From Buttiauxella sp. B2 (GTDB lineage Bacteria > Pseudomonadota > Gammaproteobacteria > Enterobacterales > Enterobacteriaceae): a DNA stretch of 64,000 bases. The notes under the pieces are model-generated. The model saw only the letters and a program-made list of their open reading frames with translations, had not been told where the DNA came from and ran no database searches. Shown here piece after piece: positions 10,084-20,362 of this stretch (within the stretch, counting starts at the first letter, position 1; each line of letters starts with the position of its first letter). Position numbers and translations under genes: made by a program. The DNA lies in contig NZ_VEXQ01000017.1 of the NCBI RefSeq assembly GCF_006376615.1, positions 1-64,000 of the forward strand, given 5' to 3'.

Positions 10084-10949
10084 GGCAAAATAGATTTCAG
10101 GGCTACACCGATGTCAGCCAGGCTGCGAACGGTTTTCACGCCTGCGGCTTCCAGCGCTGCAAATTTCTCATCCGCAGTACCTTTACCACCGGCAATGATG
10201 GCACCTGCGTGGCCCATACGCTTACCTTTAGGCGCAGTCACACCCGCGATATAACCCACTACCGGCTTGGTCACATGCTCTTTGATGTAAGCGGCTGCTT
10301 CTTCTTCTGCGCTACCACCGATCTCACCGATCATGACAATCGCTTCAGTTTTCGGATCTTCCTGGAACATCTTCAGAATATCGATAAAGTTAGAACCAGG
10401 AATTGGGTCACCGCCGATACCTACGCAAGTAGACTGGCCCAGACCGATATCAGTAGTCTGTTTAACTGCTTCATACGTCAGCGTGCCAGAACGGGAAACG
10501 ATACCCACTTTACCTGGCAGGTGAATATGGCCAGGCATGATGCCGATTTTGCACTCGCCTGGGGTGATGACGCCTGGGCAGTTTGGCCCAATCATGCGCA
10601 CGCCAGCTTCGTCCAGTTTCACTTTCACTGTCAGCATATCCAGCGTTGGGATGCCTTCGGTGATAGTGATAATCAGCTTAATGCCAGCATCGATTGCTTC
10701 CAGAATAGAATCTTTGCAGAACGGTGCTGGAACGTAGATAACAGACGCTGTTGCGCCAGTCGCTTCTACCGCTTCGCGCACGGTGTTAAATACTGGCAGA
10801 CCCAAATGCTCGGTGCCACCTTTGCCTGGCGTAACACCGCCAACCATTTGCGTACCGTATGCAATCGCCTGCTCGGAGTGGAAAGTCCCCTGGCTGCCGG
10901 TGAAACCCTGGCAAATCACCTTGGTGTTTTTATCGATCAAAATGGACAT
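10077..10949 (-). CDS. sucD: SucD, succinyl-CoA synthetase alpha subunit
   Basis: Catalyses the substrate-level phosphorylation step succinyl-CoA + ADP + Pi to succinate + CoA + ATP with SucC. The 290-aa protein has an N-terminal CoA-binding Rossmann domain ([16 protein letters not shown]) and the active-site phosphohistidine motif [11 protein letters not shown] near residue 247. It overlaps sucC by one base (TAATG at 10949). Last gene of sdhCDAB-sucABCD. Confidence 0.98.
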   Translation of the reverse strand: MSILIDKNTKVICQGFTGSQGTFHSEQAIAYGTQMVGGVTPGKGGTEHLGLPVFNTVREAVEATGATASVIYVPAPFCKDSILEAIDAGIKLIITITEGIPTLDMLTVKVKLDEAGVRMIGPNCPGVITPGECKIGIMPGHIHLPGKVGIVSRSGTLTYEAVKQTTDIGLGQSTCVGIGGDPIPGSNFIDILKMFQEDPKTEAIVMIGEIGGSAEEEAAAYIKEHVTKPVVGYIAGVTAPKGKRMGHAGAIIAGGKGTADEKFAALEAAGVKTVRSLADIGVALKSILPQ

Positions 10950-12115
10950 TATTTCCCCTCCACGGCAGCAACAACCTGCTGTGCTGCATCCGTCAGACTT
11001 TTCGCTGCAATAATATTCAGGCCACTATCTGCCAGTTTCTTCGCACCCAGTTCCGCGTTGTTACCTTCCAGACGGACAACCACTGGAACGTTAACACCCA
11101 CTTCTGCCACTGCTCCGATGATGCCGTCTGCGATAAGGTCGCAGCGCACAATACCGCCGAAGATGTTAACCAGAACGGCTTTCACTTTGTCGTCAGACAG
11201 AATGATTTTGAATGCTTCAGTTACGCGTTCTTTAGTTGCACCGCCGCCAACATCCAGGAAGTTTGCTGGTTCGCCGCCGTGCAGTTTAACGATGTCCATG
11301 GTGCCCATTGCCAGGCCCGCACCGTTAACCATGCAACCGATATTGCCATCAAGAGCAACGTAGTTCAGTTCCCACTGTGCAGCCTGAGATTCACGCGCAT
11401 CTTCCTGGCTTGGGTCACGCATTTCGCGCAGCTCTGGCTGGCGGAACAATGCGTTGCCGTCGGCACCCAGTTTGCCATCAAGGCATACCAGATCACCCTG
11501 CTTAGTGATAACCAGCGGGTTGATTTCGATCAGTGCCAGGTCGCGATCCAGGAAAATGTTCGCCAGACCCATAAAGATTTTGGTGAACTGCTGAACCTGT
11601 TTACCTTCCAGACCCAGTTTGAACGCTAGTTCACGTCCCTGGTAAGGCATTGGGCCTGCCAGTGGATCAATCGCCACTTTGTGGATAAGGTGCGGGGTTT
11701 CTTCCGCAACTTTTTCAATTTCTACGCCACCTTCGGTGGACGCCATAAACACTACGCGACGGGAGCTACGATCAACCACCGCGCCAAGATACAGTTCTTT
11801 GTCGATGTCAGTCGCGGCTTCTACCAGAATCTGGTGAACCGGCTGGCCATTCGCATCTGTTTGGTACGTTACCAGGCGTTTGCCCAGCCAGTGTTCAGCA
11901 AAAGCACGGATGTCTTCTTTGCTGTGTACCACTTTCACGCCGCCCGCTTTACCGCGACCACCGGCATGAACCTGACATTTTACTACCCACGGACCTGCAC
12001 CAATTTTGGATGCCGCTTCTTCCGCTTCACGCGGGGTGTTGCAGGCGTAACCGACAGGTGCCGGTAGGCCATATCGAGCAAATAACTGTTTCGCCTGATA
12101 CTCGTGTAAGTTCAT
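10949..12115 (-). CDS. sucC: SucC, succinyl-CoA synthetase beta subunit
   Basis: Nucleotide-binding subunit with an ATP-grasp domain. The 388-aa length is standard. Visible motifs include the N-terminal [20 protein letters not shown], the ATP-grasp strand [19 protein letters not shown], and the C-terminal CoA-ligase domain with [17 protein letters not shown]. It lies 94 bp downstream of sucB, the largest internal gap in the suc half of the operon. Confidence 0.98.
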   Translation of the reverse strand: MNLHEYQAKQLFARYGLPAPVGYACNTPREAEEAASKIGAGPWVVKCQVHAGGRGKAGGVKVVHSKEDIRAFAEHWLGKRLVTYQTDANGQPVHQILVEAATDIDKELYLGAVVDRSSRRVVFMASTEGGVEIEKVAEETPHLIHKVAIDPLAGPMPYQGRELAFKLGLEGKQVQQFTKIFMGLANIFLDRDLALIEINPLVITKQGDLVCLDGKLGADGNALFRQPELREMRDPSQEDARESQAAQWELNYVALDGNIGCMVNGAGLAMGTMDIVKLHGGEPANFLDVGGGATKERVTEAFKIILSDDKVKAVLVNIFGGIVRCDLIADGIIGAVAEVGVNVPVVVRLEGNNAELGAKKLADSGLNIIAAKSLTDAAQQVVAAVEGK

Positions 12116-12209
12116 GAGTTCTATCCATTAAGACTAAGGAGCATTGACGCTCAGGGTACTTATTTTGCCGCCATCAGCGATGATGGCGGCCGTAAGGTAG
12201 AGATTAGTA

Positions 12210-13436
12210 CTACACGTCCAGCAGTAGACGCGTTGGGTCTTCGAGCAATTCTTTGATTGCTACCAGATAACCCACTGATTCGCGACCATCGATCAGACGG
12301 TGATCGTAAGACAGTGCCAGATACATCATTGGCAAAATCTCAACTTTACCGTCAACTGCCATTGGCCTGTCTTTAATGGCATGCATACCGAGGATCGCGC
12401 TCTGTGGCGGGTTGATAATCGGGGTAGACATCAGGGAACCGAACACACCACCGTTAGTGATAGTGAAGTTACCGCCGATCAAGTCTTCAACAGTCAGTTT
12501 GCCGTCACGACCTTTCACAGCCAGTTCTTTGATGCGTTTTTCGATGTCAGCCATACCGAGGGTATCAACATCACGCAGCACTGGTGTTACCAAGCCACGC
12601 GGAGTGGAAACCGCGATACTAACGTCGAAATAGTTGTGATAAACCACGTCTTCGCCATCAATAGAAGCATTCACTTCTGGGTAGCGTTTCAACGCTTCAA
12701 CAACCGCTTTGATGTAGAAGGACATGAAGCCCAGACGTACACCGTGGCGTTTTTCGAAAGATTCACCGTACTGCTTACGCAGTTCCATGATTGGCTTCAT
12801 GTTCACTTCGTTAAACGTAGTGAGCATCGCGGTAGAGTTTTTCGCTTCCAGTAGACGCTCAGCAACGCGTTTGCGCAGGCGAGTCATCGGAACGCGTTTT
12901 TCGCTACGGCCAGCCAGTGGAGCTACCGATGCTTTAGTTTCTTCTGCAGCTTTCGCTTTAGTTGGTTGAGCGGATTTAGCCTCAGTCAGATGCTTATCAA
13001 CATCTTCACGGGTGATACGGCCGCCGACACCACTGCCTTTAATGGCATTAGCATCCAGAGAATGTTCTGCAATCAGGCGGCGAATCGCCGGGCTGAGTGC
13101 GTCATTGCTCTGTTCTTCCAAAGAAGCCTGCTGGCGTTGTGCCGGAGTAGACTCTTTGCTTTCTGCTTTCGCTGATGTCTCTTTACCTGAGCTGTTGCCT
13201 TCACGCAGGCGACCCAGGATTTGACGAGAAGTTACCGTAGTCCCTTCATCTTCCAGTACAGCATCAAGAATACCATCCGCCGACGCCGGTACTTCCAGTA
13301 CCACTTTGTCAGTTTCGATTTCCACCAGCACTTCGTCACGGGTCACTGTGTCGCCCGGTTTTTTATGCCAGGTTGCAACAGTCGCATCGGCAACGGACTC
13401 AGGCAGGTCAGGAACTAGAATATCTACGCTACTCAT
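12210..13436 (-). CDS. sucB: SucB, dihydrolipoyl succinyltransferase (E2 of 2-oxoglutarate dehydrogenase)
   Basis: E2 core of the 2-oxoglutarate dehydrogenase complex. The 408-aa protein has one lipoyl domain (1-77) with lipoyl-Lys44 in [11 protein letters not shown]. After a linker comes a peripheral subunit-binding domain (about 115-150, [22 protein letters not shown]), then the catalytic domain (about 175-408) with the active-site [14 protein letters not shown]. It lies 14 bp after sucA. Confidence 0.98.
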   Translation of the reverse strand: MSSVDILVPDLPESVADATVATWHKKPGDTVTRDEVLVEIETDKVVLEVPASADGILDAVLEDEGTTVTSRQILGRLREGNSSGKETSAKAESKESTPAQRQQASLEEQSNDALSPAIRRLIAEHSLDANAIKGSGVGGRITREDVDKHLTEAKSAQPTKAKAAEETKASVAPLAGRSEKRVPMTRLRKRVAERLLEAKNSTAMLTTFNEVNMKPIMELRKQYGESFEKRHGVRLGFMSFYIKAVVEALKRYPEVNASIDGEDVVYHNYFDVSIAVSTPRGLVTPVLRDVDTLGMADIEKRIKELAVKGRDGKLTVEDLIGGNFTITNGGVFGSLMSTPIINPPQSAILGMHAIKDRPMAVDGKVEILPMMYLALSYDHRLIDGRESVGYLVAIKELLEDPTRLLLDV

Positions 13437-13450
13437 TTTTTATCCTTTAA

Positions 13451-16258
13451 TTAATCGACGTTCAGCGCGTCATTAACCAGATCTTGCTGCTGTTTCTGGT
13501 GAACGGACAAGTACCCTACCGCAGGTGATGCGGAGGCTGGACGACCTGCATAACGCAGACCTGATCCAAATGGAACTACTTCACGGAAATGATGCTGACT
13601 GCAATACCATGCGCCTTGGTTAAGCGGCTCTTCCTGGCACCAAACAAAATCATGTACGTGAGCAAATGGTTTTAATGCTTCCTGCATCGCCTGATGCGGG
13701 AACGGATACAACTGTTCGATGCGCACAATCGCCACATCTTTTTGGTCGTTCTTGCGACGCTGCTCCAGCAAATCGTAATAAACTTTACCAGAGCACATTA
13801 CGACACGTTTCACGCCAGCCGGATCCAGCTCGTCCACTTCGCCAATCGCAGGCAGGAAGGTACCGTTAGCCAGTTCATCCATGGTGGAGACTGCCAGTGG
13901 GTGACGCAACAGGGATTTCGGTGACATGACGACCAGCGGACGACGCATACCCCGCAGCGCCTGGCGACGCAGCATGTGGTAAACCTGCGCCGGAGTAGAA
14001 GGCACACAAACCTGCATGTTCTGCTCAGCACACAGCTGGAGGTAACGCTCAAGACGCGCCGAGGAGTGCTCTGGGCCCTGACCTTCGTAACCATGCGGCA
14101 GCAGCATAACCAGGCCACACATACGGCCCCATTTCTGCTCACCGGAGCTGATGAACTGGTCGATAACAACCTGAGCACCGTTGGCGAAATCGCCAAACTG
14201 AGCTTCCCAGATGGTCAGCGTACGCGGTTCAGCAGTGGCATAACCGTATTCGAATGCCAGAACAGCTTCTTCAGAGAGTACGGAGTCCCAAACTTTGAAC
14301 TCGCCCTGGCTGTTGTGCACGTGTTGCAAAGGCGTGTAAGTCGAACCGTTGGTCTGGTTGTGAATCACAGCATGACGGTGGAAGAACGTACCACGGCCCA
14401 CATCTTCACCAGACAAACGGACAGAAACACCTTCATCAACCAGCGTGGCGTACGCCAGGTTTTCTGCTGCACCCCAGTCGAATTTCTTCGCACCGTTCGC
14501 CATTTCCATACGGTCACTGTAGATTTTCGCTACGCGAGACTGCAATTCAACGGTATCAGGTGCGCTGCTGATGCGTTTTGCCAGTTCTTGCAAACGCTTC
14601 ATCTCTACTTTGTTCGGGTAGCTCTCATCCCACTCATGGTTGAGGTACGGCGACCAGGTAAAGGAATGCATGTTCATTGGACGGTACTCTTCCACCACGC
14701 ACTCACCAGCATCCAGCGCATCGCGATAGAGGTTCACCATTTCGGTGGCATCTTCCAGCGTGGCCAGTTTTTCCTGATCCAGACGGTCAGCATAAATTTT
14801 GCGTGGCGTCGGGTGTTTTTTGATTTTCTGGTACATCACTGGCTGAGTTGCACTTGGCTCATCAGCTTCGTTATGACCATGGCGACGGTAGCAAACCAAG
14901 TCGATAAACACGTCGCGCTTAAAGGTGTTACGGAAATCCAATGCCAGACGGGTAACAAACGCTACCGCTTCCGGGTCATCTGCATTCACGTGGAAAATCG
15001 GTGCCATCACCATTTTGCCGATATCGGTACAGTATGGTGTGGAGCGTGCATCCAGCGGGTTGGAGGTGGTGAAACCAATCTGGTTGTTGATAACGATACG
15101 AACCGTACCGCCCACTTCGTAACCACGCGCTTTGGACATGTTCAGGGTTTCCTGAACCACACCCTGGCCTGCAACTGCTGCATCACCGTGAATGGTGATT
15201 GGCAGGACCTGGTTGCTACCTGGTTTATCAAGACGATCCAAACGAGCACGTACAGAACCGATAACCACCGGGCTTACAATTTCGAGGTGCGACGGGTTAA
15301 ACGCCAGCGCCAGGTGAACCAGGCCGCCTTCGGTTTCGACGTCTGATGAGAAGCCCATGTGGTACTTCACATCACCCGTACCGAGGTGTTCTTTATGTTT
15401 ACCCGCGAATTCGTCGAACAACTCCTGCGGTTTTTTACCCAGGACGTTGATCAGTACGTTCAGACGGCCACGGTGAGCCATGCCCAGAACCACTTCACGT
15501 GTGCCGCTCTTGCCCGCATGGCGGATCATTTCTTTGAGCATTGGCACCAGTGCATCACCGCCTTCCAGCGAGAAGCGTTTCGCGCCCGGGAATTTCGCAC
15601 CCAGGTAACGCTCAAGGCCTTCTGCTGCAGTCAACTCTTGCAGGAAGCGTTTTTTCTCAGCGTGGGTGAACGTCGAGTGCCCCACCACCGATTCAATGCG
15701 CTGCTGAATCCAGCGTTTTTCTTCGGTGTTGGTGATGTGCATATATTCCGCACCGATCGAACCGCCGTAAGTCTGCTTCAGTGCATCAATCAGGTCAGCA
15801 AGCTTCATGGTTTCTTTGCCGCCGGCAAAAGAACCCACATTGAAAGTTTCCTGAAGATCAGCATCGGTCAGATTATGGAATGCCGGGTCAAGATCGGGAA
15901 CCGCGTCCTGTTTCCACAAGCCAAGCGGGTCAAGATTTGCTACCTGATGGCCACGGAAACGCCATGCGTTGATAAGCTGCAACACTTTGACTTGCTTAAC
16001 GTCGGTGTCTGGGTCGGTAATTGCGGTGGAATAACGTGAGGCATCCTTCGCCAGACGACGGAAATAATCACGTGTTTTAGAATGGAATTGATCCGGTTTG
16101 GCCCCGGTTCCAGGTAATTGCTGGAACATTGAGCGCCAGTGCGCATCAACAGAGTCAGGATCGGTTAAGAAGTCTTCATAGAGCTGCTCTATCCAGGACT
16201 GGTTTGCACCTGCCAGGTAAGAGGAATCCAGCCAGGCTTTCATTTCGCCGTTCTGCAT
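13451..16258 (-). CDS. sucA: SucA, 2-oxoglutarate dehydrogenase E1
   Basis: Thiamine-diphosphate dependent decarboxylase of 935 aa that converts 2-oxoglutarate and succinylates lipoyl-SucB. The N-terminal segment (SSYLAGANQSWIEQLYEDFL) is the E2-binding helix; the ThDP site includes GMAHRGRLNVLINVLGKK and GDAAVAGQGVVQETLNMS. The C-terminal half contains the transketolase-like pyrimidine domain (FFHRHAVIHNQ). It lies about 215 bp from sdhB, across a region with two hairpins. Confidence 0.98.
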   Translation of the reverse strand: MQNGEMKAWLDSSYLAGANQSWIEQLYEDFLTDPDSVDAHWRSMFQQLPGTGAKPDQFHSKTRDYFRRLAKDASRYSTAITDPDTDVKQVKVLQLINAWRFRGHQVANLDPLGLWKQDAVPDLDPAFHNLTDADLQETFNVGSFAGGKETMKLADLIDALKQTYGGSIGAEYMHITNTEEKRWIQQRIESVVGHSTFTHAEKKRFLQELTAAEGLERYLGAKFPGAKRFSLEGGDALVPMLKEMIRHAGKSGTREVVLGMAHRGRLNVLINVLGKKPQELFDEFAGKHKEHLGTGDVKYHMGFSSDVETEGGLVHLALAFNPSHLEIVSPVVIGSVRARLDRLDKPGSNQVLPITIHGDAAVAGQGVVQETLNMSKARGYEVGGTVRIVINNQIGFTTSNPLDARSTPYCTDIGKMVMAPIFHVNADDPEAVAFVTRLALDFRNTFKRDVFIDLVCYRRHGHNEADEPSATQPVMYQKIKKHPTPRKIYADRLDQEKLATLEDATEMVNLYRDALDAGECVVEEYRPMNMHSFTWSPYLNHEWDESYPNKVEMKRLQELAKRISSAPDTVELQSRVAKIYSDRMEMANGAKKFDWGAAENLAYATLVDEGVSVRLSGEDVGRGTFFHRHAVIHNQTNGSTYTPLQHVHNSQGEFKVWDSVLSEEAVLAFEYGYATAEPRTLTIWEAQFGDFANGAQVVIDQFISSGEQKWGRMCGLVMLLPHGYEGQGPEHSSARLERYLQLCAEQNMQVCVPSTPAQVYHMLRRQALRGMRRPLVVMSPKSLLRHPLAVSTMDELANGTFLPAIGEVDELDPAGVKRVVMCSGKVYYDLLEQRRKNDQKDVAIVRIEQLYPFPHQAMQEALKPFAHVHDFVWCQEEPLNQGAWYCSQHHFREVVPFGSGLRYAGRPASASPAVGYLSVHQKQQQDLVNDALNVD

Positions 16259-16376
16259 CGTGATCCCTTAAGCATTTATATGCTTATTTCGCCGTGAATA
16301 ACTATTGCGTACACGTATGGTACGCATTACCGGGGTTCACAACTACGAGCCATTTACCTTTTCAGGCGGCCCGCGA

Positions 16377-16436
16377 AGGAACCTTTAAAAACTGTCGCTA
16401 TACAAGATGGTATAGGGCAGTTTTTAAAGGTTTCCT
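16377..16436 (-). repeat. long imperfect hairpin between sdhB and sucA
   Basis: The arms AGGAACCTTTAAAAACTG..CTATAC and GTATAG..CAGTTTTTAAAGGTTTCCT form about 22 pairs with one internal loop and one bulge. In the transcript this would fold strongly between the sdh and suc halves of the operon. It could be an RNase processing or stabilising element or a partial terminator; the sequence does not decide. Confidence 0.75.
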
Positions 16437-16440
16437 GCAA

Positions 16441-16469
16441 TTCCCCCTCTCTTATATAGAGAAGGGGAA
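16441..16469. repeat. CCCTCT-rich palindrome in the sdhB-sucA gap
   Basis: TTCCCCCTCTCT (16441-16452) pairs with AGAGAAGGGGAA (16458-16469) with one mismatch. It lies immediately after the sdhB stop in the transcription direction. One of four CCCTC-type intergenic palindromes in the window. Confidence 0.65.
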
Positions 16470-16474
16470 CAACA

Positions 16475-17191
16475 TTAGGCACTCTTTTGCAGCAGCATCG
16501 ACTTAATGTGACCGATGGCTTTCGTCGGGTTTAGCCCCTTAGGACAAACACTGACGCAATTCATAATGCTGTGACAGCGGAATACACTGAAAGCATCACT
16601 GATACCGTCAAGACGACTGGCGGTTTCAGTATCACGGCTGTCAATCAAGAAACGGTACGCAGCCAGTAGACCTGCCGGGCCGATAAACTTATCCGGGTTC
16701 CACCAGAATGATGGACAGGAAGTCGAGCAACAAGCGCAAAGAATACACTCGTACAGACCATCCAGTTTTTCACGCTGCTCGGGCATTTGTAAATGTTCGC
16801 GAGCCGGCGGATTTTGCCCATTATTCAACAGGTAAGGTTTAATCTTCTCATATTGAGCATAGAATTGCCCCATGTCCACCACCAGATCGCGTACAACCGG
16901 TAATCCAGGTAGCGGACGGATAACAATCTTCTGCTTTCCATTACCCAACGCCGAGATTGGTGTGATACAAGCCAGGCCGTTTTTACCGTTCATGTTCACA
17001 CCATCGGAGCCACAAACCCCTTCACGGCAGGAACGACGAAACGAGAGCGTCGGATCTTTTTCTTTCAGTTGCATCAGCGCGTCTAGCAACATCATGTCGC
17101 GCCCTTCTTCCCCTTCCAGGGTGTACTCCTGCATACGCGGAGCATCGTCAACATCCGGGTTGTAGCGATAAATAGAGAATTCGAGTTTCAT
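16475..17191 (-). CDS. sdhB: SdhB, succinate dehydrogenase iron-sulfur subunit
   Basis: Transfers electrons from SdhA FAD to ubiquinone. The start is set at the second of two adjacent Mets (MKLEFSIYRYNPD), giving the usual 238 aa. The [2Fe-2S] domain shows SCREGVCGSDG; the [4Fe-4S] and [3Fe-4S] clusters are bound by CILCACCSTSCPS and CHSIMNCVSVCPKG. It lies 15 bp downstream of sdhA. Confidence 0.98.
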   Translation of the reverse strand: MKLEFSIYRYNPDVDDAPRMQEYTLEGEEGRDMMLLDALMQLKEKDPTLSFRRSCREGVCGSDGVNMNGKNGLACITPISALGNGKQKIVIRPLPGLPVVRDLVVDMGQFYAQYEKIKPYLLNNGQNPPAREHLQMPEQREKLDGLYECILCACCSTSCPSFWWNPDKFIGPAGLLAAYRFLIDSRDTETASRLDGISDAFSVFRCHSIMNCVSVCPKGLNPTKAIGHIKSMLLQKSA

Positions 17192-17206
17192 CACTTTGCT
17201 CCGCTA

Positions 17207-18973
17207 TTAATAAGTACGCACTTTCGGCGGGAATGCCGGACGCAGTTTCGGCTGCATGTTCACCTCACGGCGAGTCATGCTTTCCGACTCAGGCAGATAC
17301 AGGCTGTGGCACAACCAGTTTGCATCGTCACGGTCCGGATAGTCGAAGCGGCTATGCGCGCCACGGCTTTCGGTGCGGAAGTTAGCGGAAACAGCAGTAG
17401 CAAAAGCGGTTTCCATCAAGTTATCAAGCTCCAGGCACTCAACACGCTGGGTGTTGAACTCGCTTGAAGTATCATCCAGACGGGCATTTTTCAGGCGTTC
17501 GCGGATTTGTTTCAGTTGCTCAAGGCCTTCCGCCATGGCTTCACCTTCACGGAATACCGAGAAGTTATGCTGCATGCATTCCTGAAGCGCTTTGCGGATT
17601 TGTACTGGGTCTTCACCATTACGGTTACCATTCCAGCGATTCATTCGCTCCAGAGCGGCGTTGATGTTGTCTTCGCTCGCGTCACGCAGTTCGCCCTGCT
17701 CGGTAATTGACTCCAGCAGATGCAGACCCGCAGCGCGACCAAAGACCACCAGGTCCAACAGCGAGTTGCCGCCCAGACGGTTTGCACCGTGAACGGATAC
17801 GCAGGCAATTTCACCTACCGCAAACAGACCAGGAATCACCACATCTTCGCCCTGCTCGTTCACCGTCAGTGCCTGGCCGGTTACTTTGGTCGGGATCCCG
17901 CCCATCATATAGTGGCAAGTTGGGATAACGGGAATCGGCTCTTTAATTGGGTCGGCGTGAGCAAAGGTACGAGACAGCTCGAGGATACCCGGCAGACGGG
18001 ATTCAAGAACTTCTTTGCCCAGATGGTCGAGTTTCAGCTTAACATGCGGGCCCCATGGGCCATCGCAACCACGGCCTTCACGGATTTCAATCATGATGGA
18101 ACGTGCAACTACATCACGGCCCGCCAGGTCTTTCGCGTTTGGCGCATAGCGCTCCATGAAACGCTCGCCGTGTTTGTTCAGCAGATAACCACCTTCACCA
18201 CGACAACCTTCTGTTACCAGTACACCCGCACCAGCGATGCCGGTTGGGTGGAACTGCCACATCTCCATGTCCTGCACCGGAACACCGGCACGCAGCGCCA
18301 TGCCAACACCGTCGCCGGTATTAATGTGGGCGTTAGTGGTGGACTGATAAATACGGCCTGCACCGCCAGTAGCCAGAATGGTCGCTTTCGCTTTGAAGTA
18401 CACCACTTCACCGGTTTCGATACACAGCGCGGTACAACCGACCACTGCGCCATCATCGTTTTTAACCAGATCGAGCGCGTACCACTCAGAGAAAATCGTG
18501 GTTTTGTTTTTCAGGTTTTGTTGATAAAGGGTGTGCAACAGGGCGTGACCGGTACGGTCAGCAGCTGCCGCAGTACGTGCCGCTTGCTCGCCACCGAAGT
18601 TCTTCGACTGGCCGCCAAACGGACGCTGGTAAATAGTGCCATCATCAAGACGGGAGAACGGCAGCCCCATATGCTCCAGTTCCAGAATCGCTTCCGGGCC
18701 GGTTTTACACATATATTCAATGGCGTCCTGGTCACCGATATAGTCGGAACCTTTTACCGTGTCATACATATGCCATTCCCAGTTGTCTTCGTGGGTATTA
18801 CCTAGCGCTACAGTAATACCACCCTGCGCAGACACAGTATGGGAACGGGTTGGGAAAACTTTAGACAGCAAGGCGCAAGTCTGGCCACCTTGTGAAATTT
18901 GCAGTGCGGCGCGCATACCTGCACCACCAGCACCGATGACAACTGCATCAAACTCTCTGACTGGTAAACTCAT
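17207..18973 (-). CDS. sdhA: SdhA, succinate dehydrogenase flavoprotein
   Basis: Oxidises succinate to fumarate with covalent FAD. I start at 18973 ([14 protein letters not shown]), giving the standard 588 aa, rather than an in-frame ATG four codons upstream that lies inside sdhD. The dinucleotide-binding motif [13 protein letters not shown] is followed by His45 in [11 protein letters not shown], the FAD attachment residue. The active-site region [21 protein letters not shown] is intact. The start overlaps the sdhD stop by one base. Confidence 0.97.
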   Translation of the reverse strand: MSLPVREFDAVVIGAGGAGMRAALQISQGGQTCALLSKVFPTRSHTVSAQGGITVALGNTHEDNWEWHMYDTVKGSDYIGDQDAIEYMCKTGPEAILELEHMGLPFSRLDDGTIYQRPFGGQSKNFGGEQAARTAAAADRTGHALLHTLYQQNLKNKTTIFSEWYALDLVKNDDGAVVGCTALCIETGEVVYFKAKATILATGGAGRIYQSTTNAHINTGDGVGMALRAGVPVQDMEMWQFHPTGIAGAGVLVTEGCRGEGGYLLNKHGERFMERYAPNAKDLAGRDVVARSIMIEIREGRGCDGPWGPHVKLKLDHLGKEVLESRLPGILELSRTFAHADPIKEPIPVIPTCHYMMGGIPTKVTGQALTVNEQGEDVVIPGLFAVGEIACVSVHGANRLGGNSLLDLVVFGRAAGLHLLESITEQGELRDASEDNINAALERMNRWNGNRNGEDPVQIRKALQECMQHNFSVFREGEAMAEGLEQLKQIRERLKNARLDDTSSEFNTQRVECLELDNLMETAFATAVSANFRTESRGAHSRFDYPDRDDANWLCHSLYLPESESMTRREVNMQPKLRPAFPPKVRTY

Positions 18974-19320
18974 TACACACCCCACACCACGACGAATCCA
19001 TAAATGACGTAAACCAGCAATGCAACAACAATCAGAAGTTGCAGCCCAAGGCGAATCGCCACTGGTTTAACGTAGTCGGTCAACACCTGCCACATGCCAA
19101 TCCAGGCATGGATCAAAATCGAGAACAATGTCAGCAGGGTGAATACTTTGGTGAAGGCTGAGGCAAAGAAGCCACTCCAGACCTCATAGGTTAAAACGCC
19201 AGAAGTGGCGAAGAACCCAATCATATAGATGATGTACAGGGTAATTACGATGGCGGAGGCACGAACTAGCAAGTAGTCATGCACGCCATTGCGCCCTAAT
19301 GCGGAGGCATTGCTTACCAT
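18973..19320 (-). CDS. sdhD: SdhD, succinate dehydrogenase membrane anchor
   Basis: Hydrophobic anchor of 115 aa that, with SdhC, binds heme b556 and ubiquinone. The open frame extends upstream through sdhC, but [20 protein letters not shown] at 19320 is the true start by family length. Three membrane helices are evident. His71 ([17 protein letters not shown]) is the heme ligand and Tyr83 lies in the quinone site. It overlaps sdhC by 7 bp and sdhA by 1 bp. Confidence 0.96.
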   Translation of the reverse strand: MVSNASALGRNGVHDYLLVRASAIVITLYIIYMIGFFATSGVLTYEVWSGFFASAFTKVFTLLTLFSILIHAWIGMWQVLTDYVKPVAIRLGLQLLIVVALLVYVIYGFVVVWGV

Positions 19321-19703
19321 ACGAGGACTCCTGCGAGAATTGAAAGCACGACAGTAATAGCAAATGAAATCATCGCGGATCGTTTGCCCGCTATCAGGGT
19401 TTCTTCCAACAAACCGCTGTCCATCATGATGTGGCGAATACCCACAACAACGTGATATGCCAGCGCGGTGAGGATGCCCCACATAATGAATTTAACAAAG
19501 AAGCCGCTCATTATTGATGAAGCAACGAGGAAGCCTTCTGGGGATGAGAGTGATTGACCCAACAACCAAAGTAGGATGCCAACAGCCACAAAGGTGATCA
19601 CGCCGGATACACGATGGAGGATGGAAGCAATTGCAGTGACGGGGAACCTCATTGTTGTTAAATCGAGGTTTACAGGTCTTTGTTTTTTCGCATTTTTTAT
19701 CAT
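19314..19703 (-). CDS. sdhC: SdhC, succinate dehydrogenase cytochrome b556 subunit
   Basis: Membrane anchor of 129 aa starting [15 protein letters not shown]. An ATG five codons upstream (19718) would extend it, but the shorter form matches E. coli. Three helices are present; [12 protein letters not shown] holds the quinone-site Ser/Arg and HVVVGIRH carries the heme-ligand His84. First gene of sdhCDAB-sucABCD. In E. coli this mRNA start is the target of RyhB, Spot 42 and RybB; I did not map those sites here. Confidence 0.96.
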   Translation of the reverse strand: MIKNAKKQRPVNLDLTTMRFPVTAIASILHRVSGVITFVAVGILLWLLGQSLSSPEGFLVASSIMSGFFVKFIMWGILTALAYHVVVGIRHIMMDSGLLEETLIAGKRSAMISFAITVVLSILAGVLVW

Positions 19704-19880
19704 GAATAGCGCCCACATGCTGTTCTTATAGTTTCCTTCCTCCGGGTCTGCAGGCGGGGTCAGACAGCGTGAACTTTCTATAACTGTGCGTCATGCAAAA
19801 ACAGCTACATCCAGATGCCAAAAGACTGGCTACAACGCTGGGTGGCTCCCGGTGGCAGGGTATTCCGGAGACCTGGCGGC

Positions 19881-19909
19881 AGTATAGGCGCTTCACAAAT
19901 TCATTACAA
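19881..19909 (-). promoter_or_regulatory. sdhC sigma-70 promoter
   Basis: On the minus strand, -35 TTGTAA (complement of 19904-19909), a 17-bp spacer and -10 TATACT (complement of 19881-19886). Transcription would start near 19874, giving a leader of about 170 nt before sdhC. The -10 context CCTATACTGCCGCCAG resembles what I recall of the E. coli sdh promoter. Confidence 0.75.
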
Positions 19910-20020
19910 TTAACCTACATATAGTTTGAAGGGTTTTGCTCGGAACAGTGAGCAGGATCACGATAACAACATTACTTTAAATTTTAATCATCTGATTTGA
20001 CAAAAGTTAAACATTATTGT

Positions 20021-20049
20021 TACAAACGAAACCAGAAAAGCCGTATAAT
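20021..20049 (+). promoter_or_regulatory. candidate distal gltA promoter
   Basis: A perfect -10 TATAAT at 20044-20049 lies 17 bp from a weak -35 TACAAA (20021-20026). The start would be about 305 nt before the gltA ATG, which fits the long leader known for the distal E. coli gltA promoter. Confidence 0.55.
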
Positions 20050-20362
20050 TCGCAAAAGTTATAGGGTCAGCCTTTCACCTGAGAATAAGTTATGTAACAG
20101 TGTGTCGGTATTGACCCGGTTAATTAGGACAGTTATTAGTGGTACACAGGTTTGAATGATATGGACTGCTAACACCCTGATTTGTTGATTTTTCGCCTGC
20201 GTGGCATAAGTTACCTGCAAGCGCCCATCGCTCTGTACCCCGGCTTTTGCATAATCAAAACAGAGCAGCGAGCCAAATAAAAAACTGGTAACGGTCACGG
20301 TTGGTTTGTATGCAAATCAGGTATCCGGCAGTCTTATGAATAAGGCGCTAAGGAGACCGTAA

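Larger units (their letters stand above)
19704..20362. promoter_or_regulatory. divergent sdhC-gltA regulatory region
   Basis: A 659-bp gap between two divergent TCA-cycle units. It holds the sdhC promoter, a gltA promoter and a gltA leader of about 300 nt ending in a good ribosome-binding site (AAGGAGACCGTAA before ATG). The central 19915-20040 stretch is AT-rich. In E. coli this region binds ArcA and CRP; I could not place these sites with confidence. No gene is supported inside. Confidence 0.7.

Noticed and set aside
9881-10093. 70-codon plus-strand frame downstream of sucD (QHITIDSLLRPLSKHPTEG...)
   Set aside because: It runs through the sucD terminator and into sucD antisense, has no good ribosome-binding site and no family I recognise.
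13976-15346. 456-codon plus-strand frame opposite sucA
   Set aside because: Antisense shadow of sucA caused by codon bias; the sucA protein is full length and well conserved.
18973-19482. 169-codon version of sdhD
   Set aside because: The extra 54 residues are out-of-frame sdhC sequence; SdhD is 115 aa in enterics.
20059-20298. 79-codon minus-strand frame within the gltA leader
   Set aside because: Lies in the known-type long gltA leader, no ribosome-binding site, no recognisable protein.
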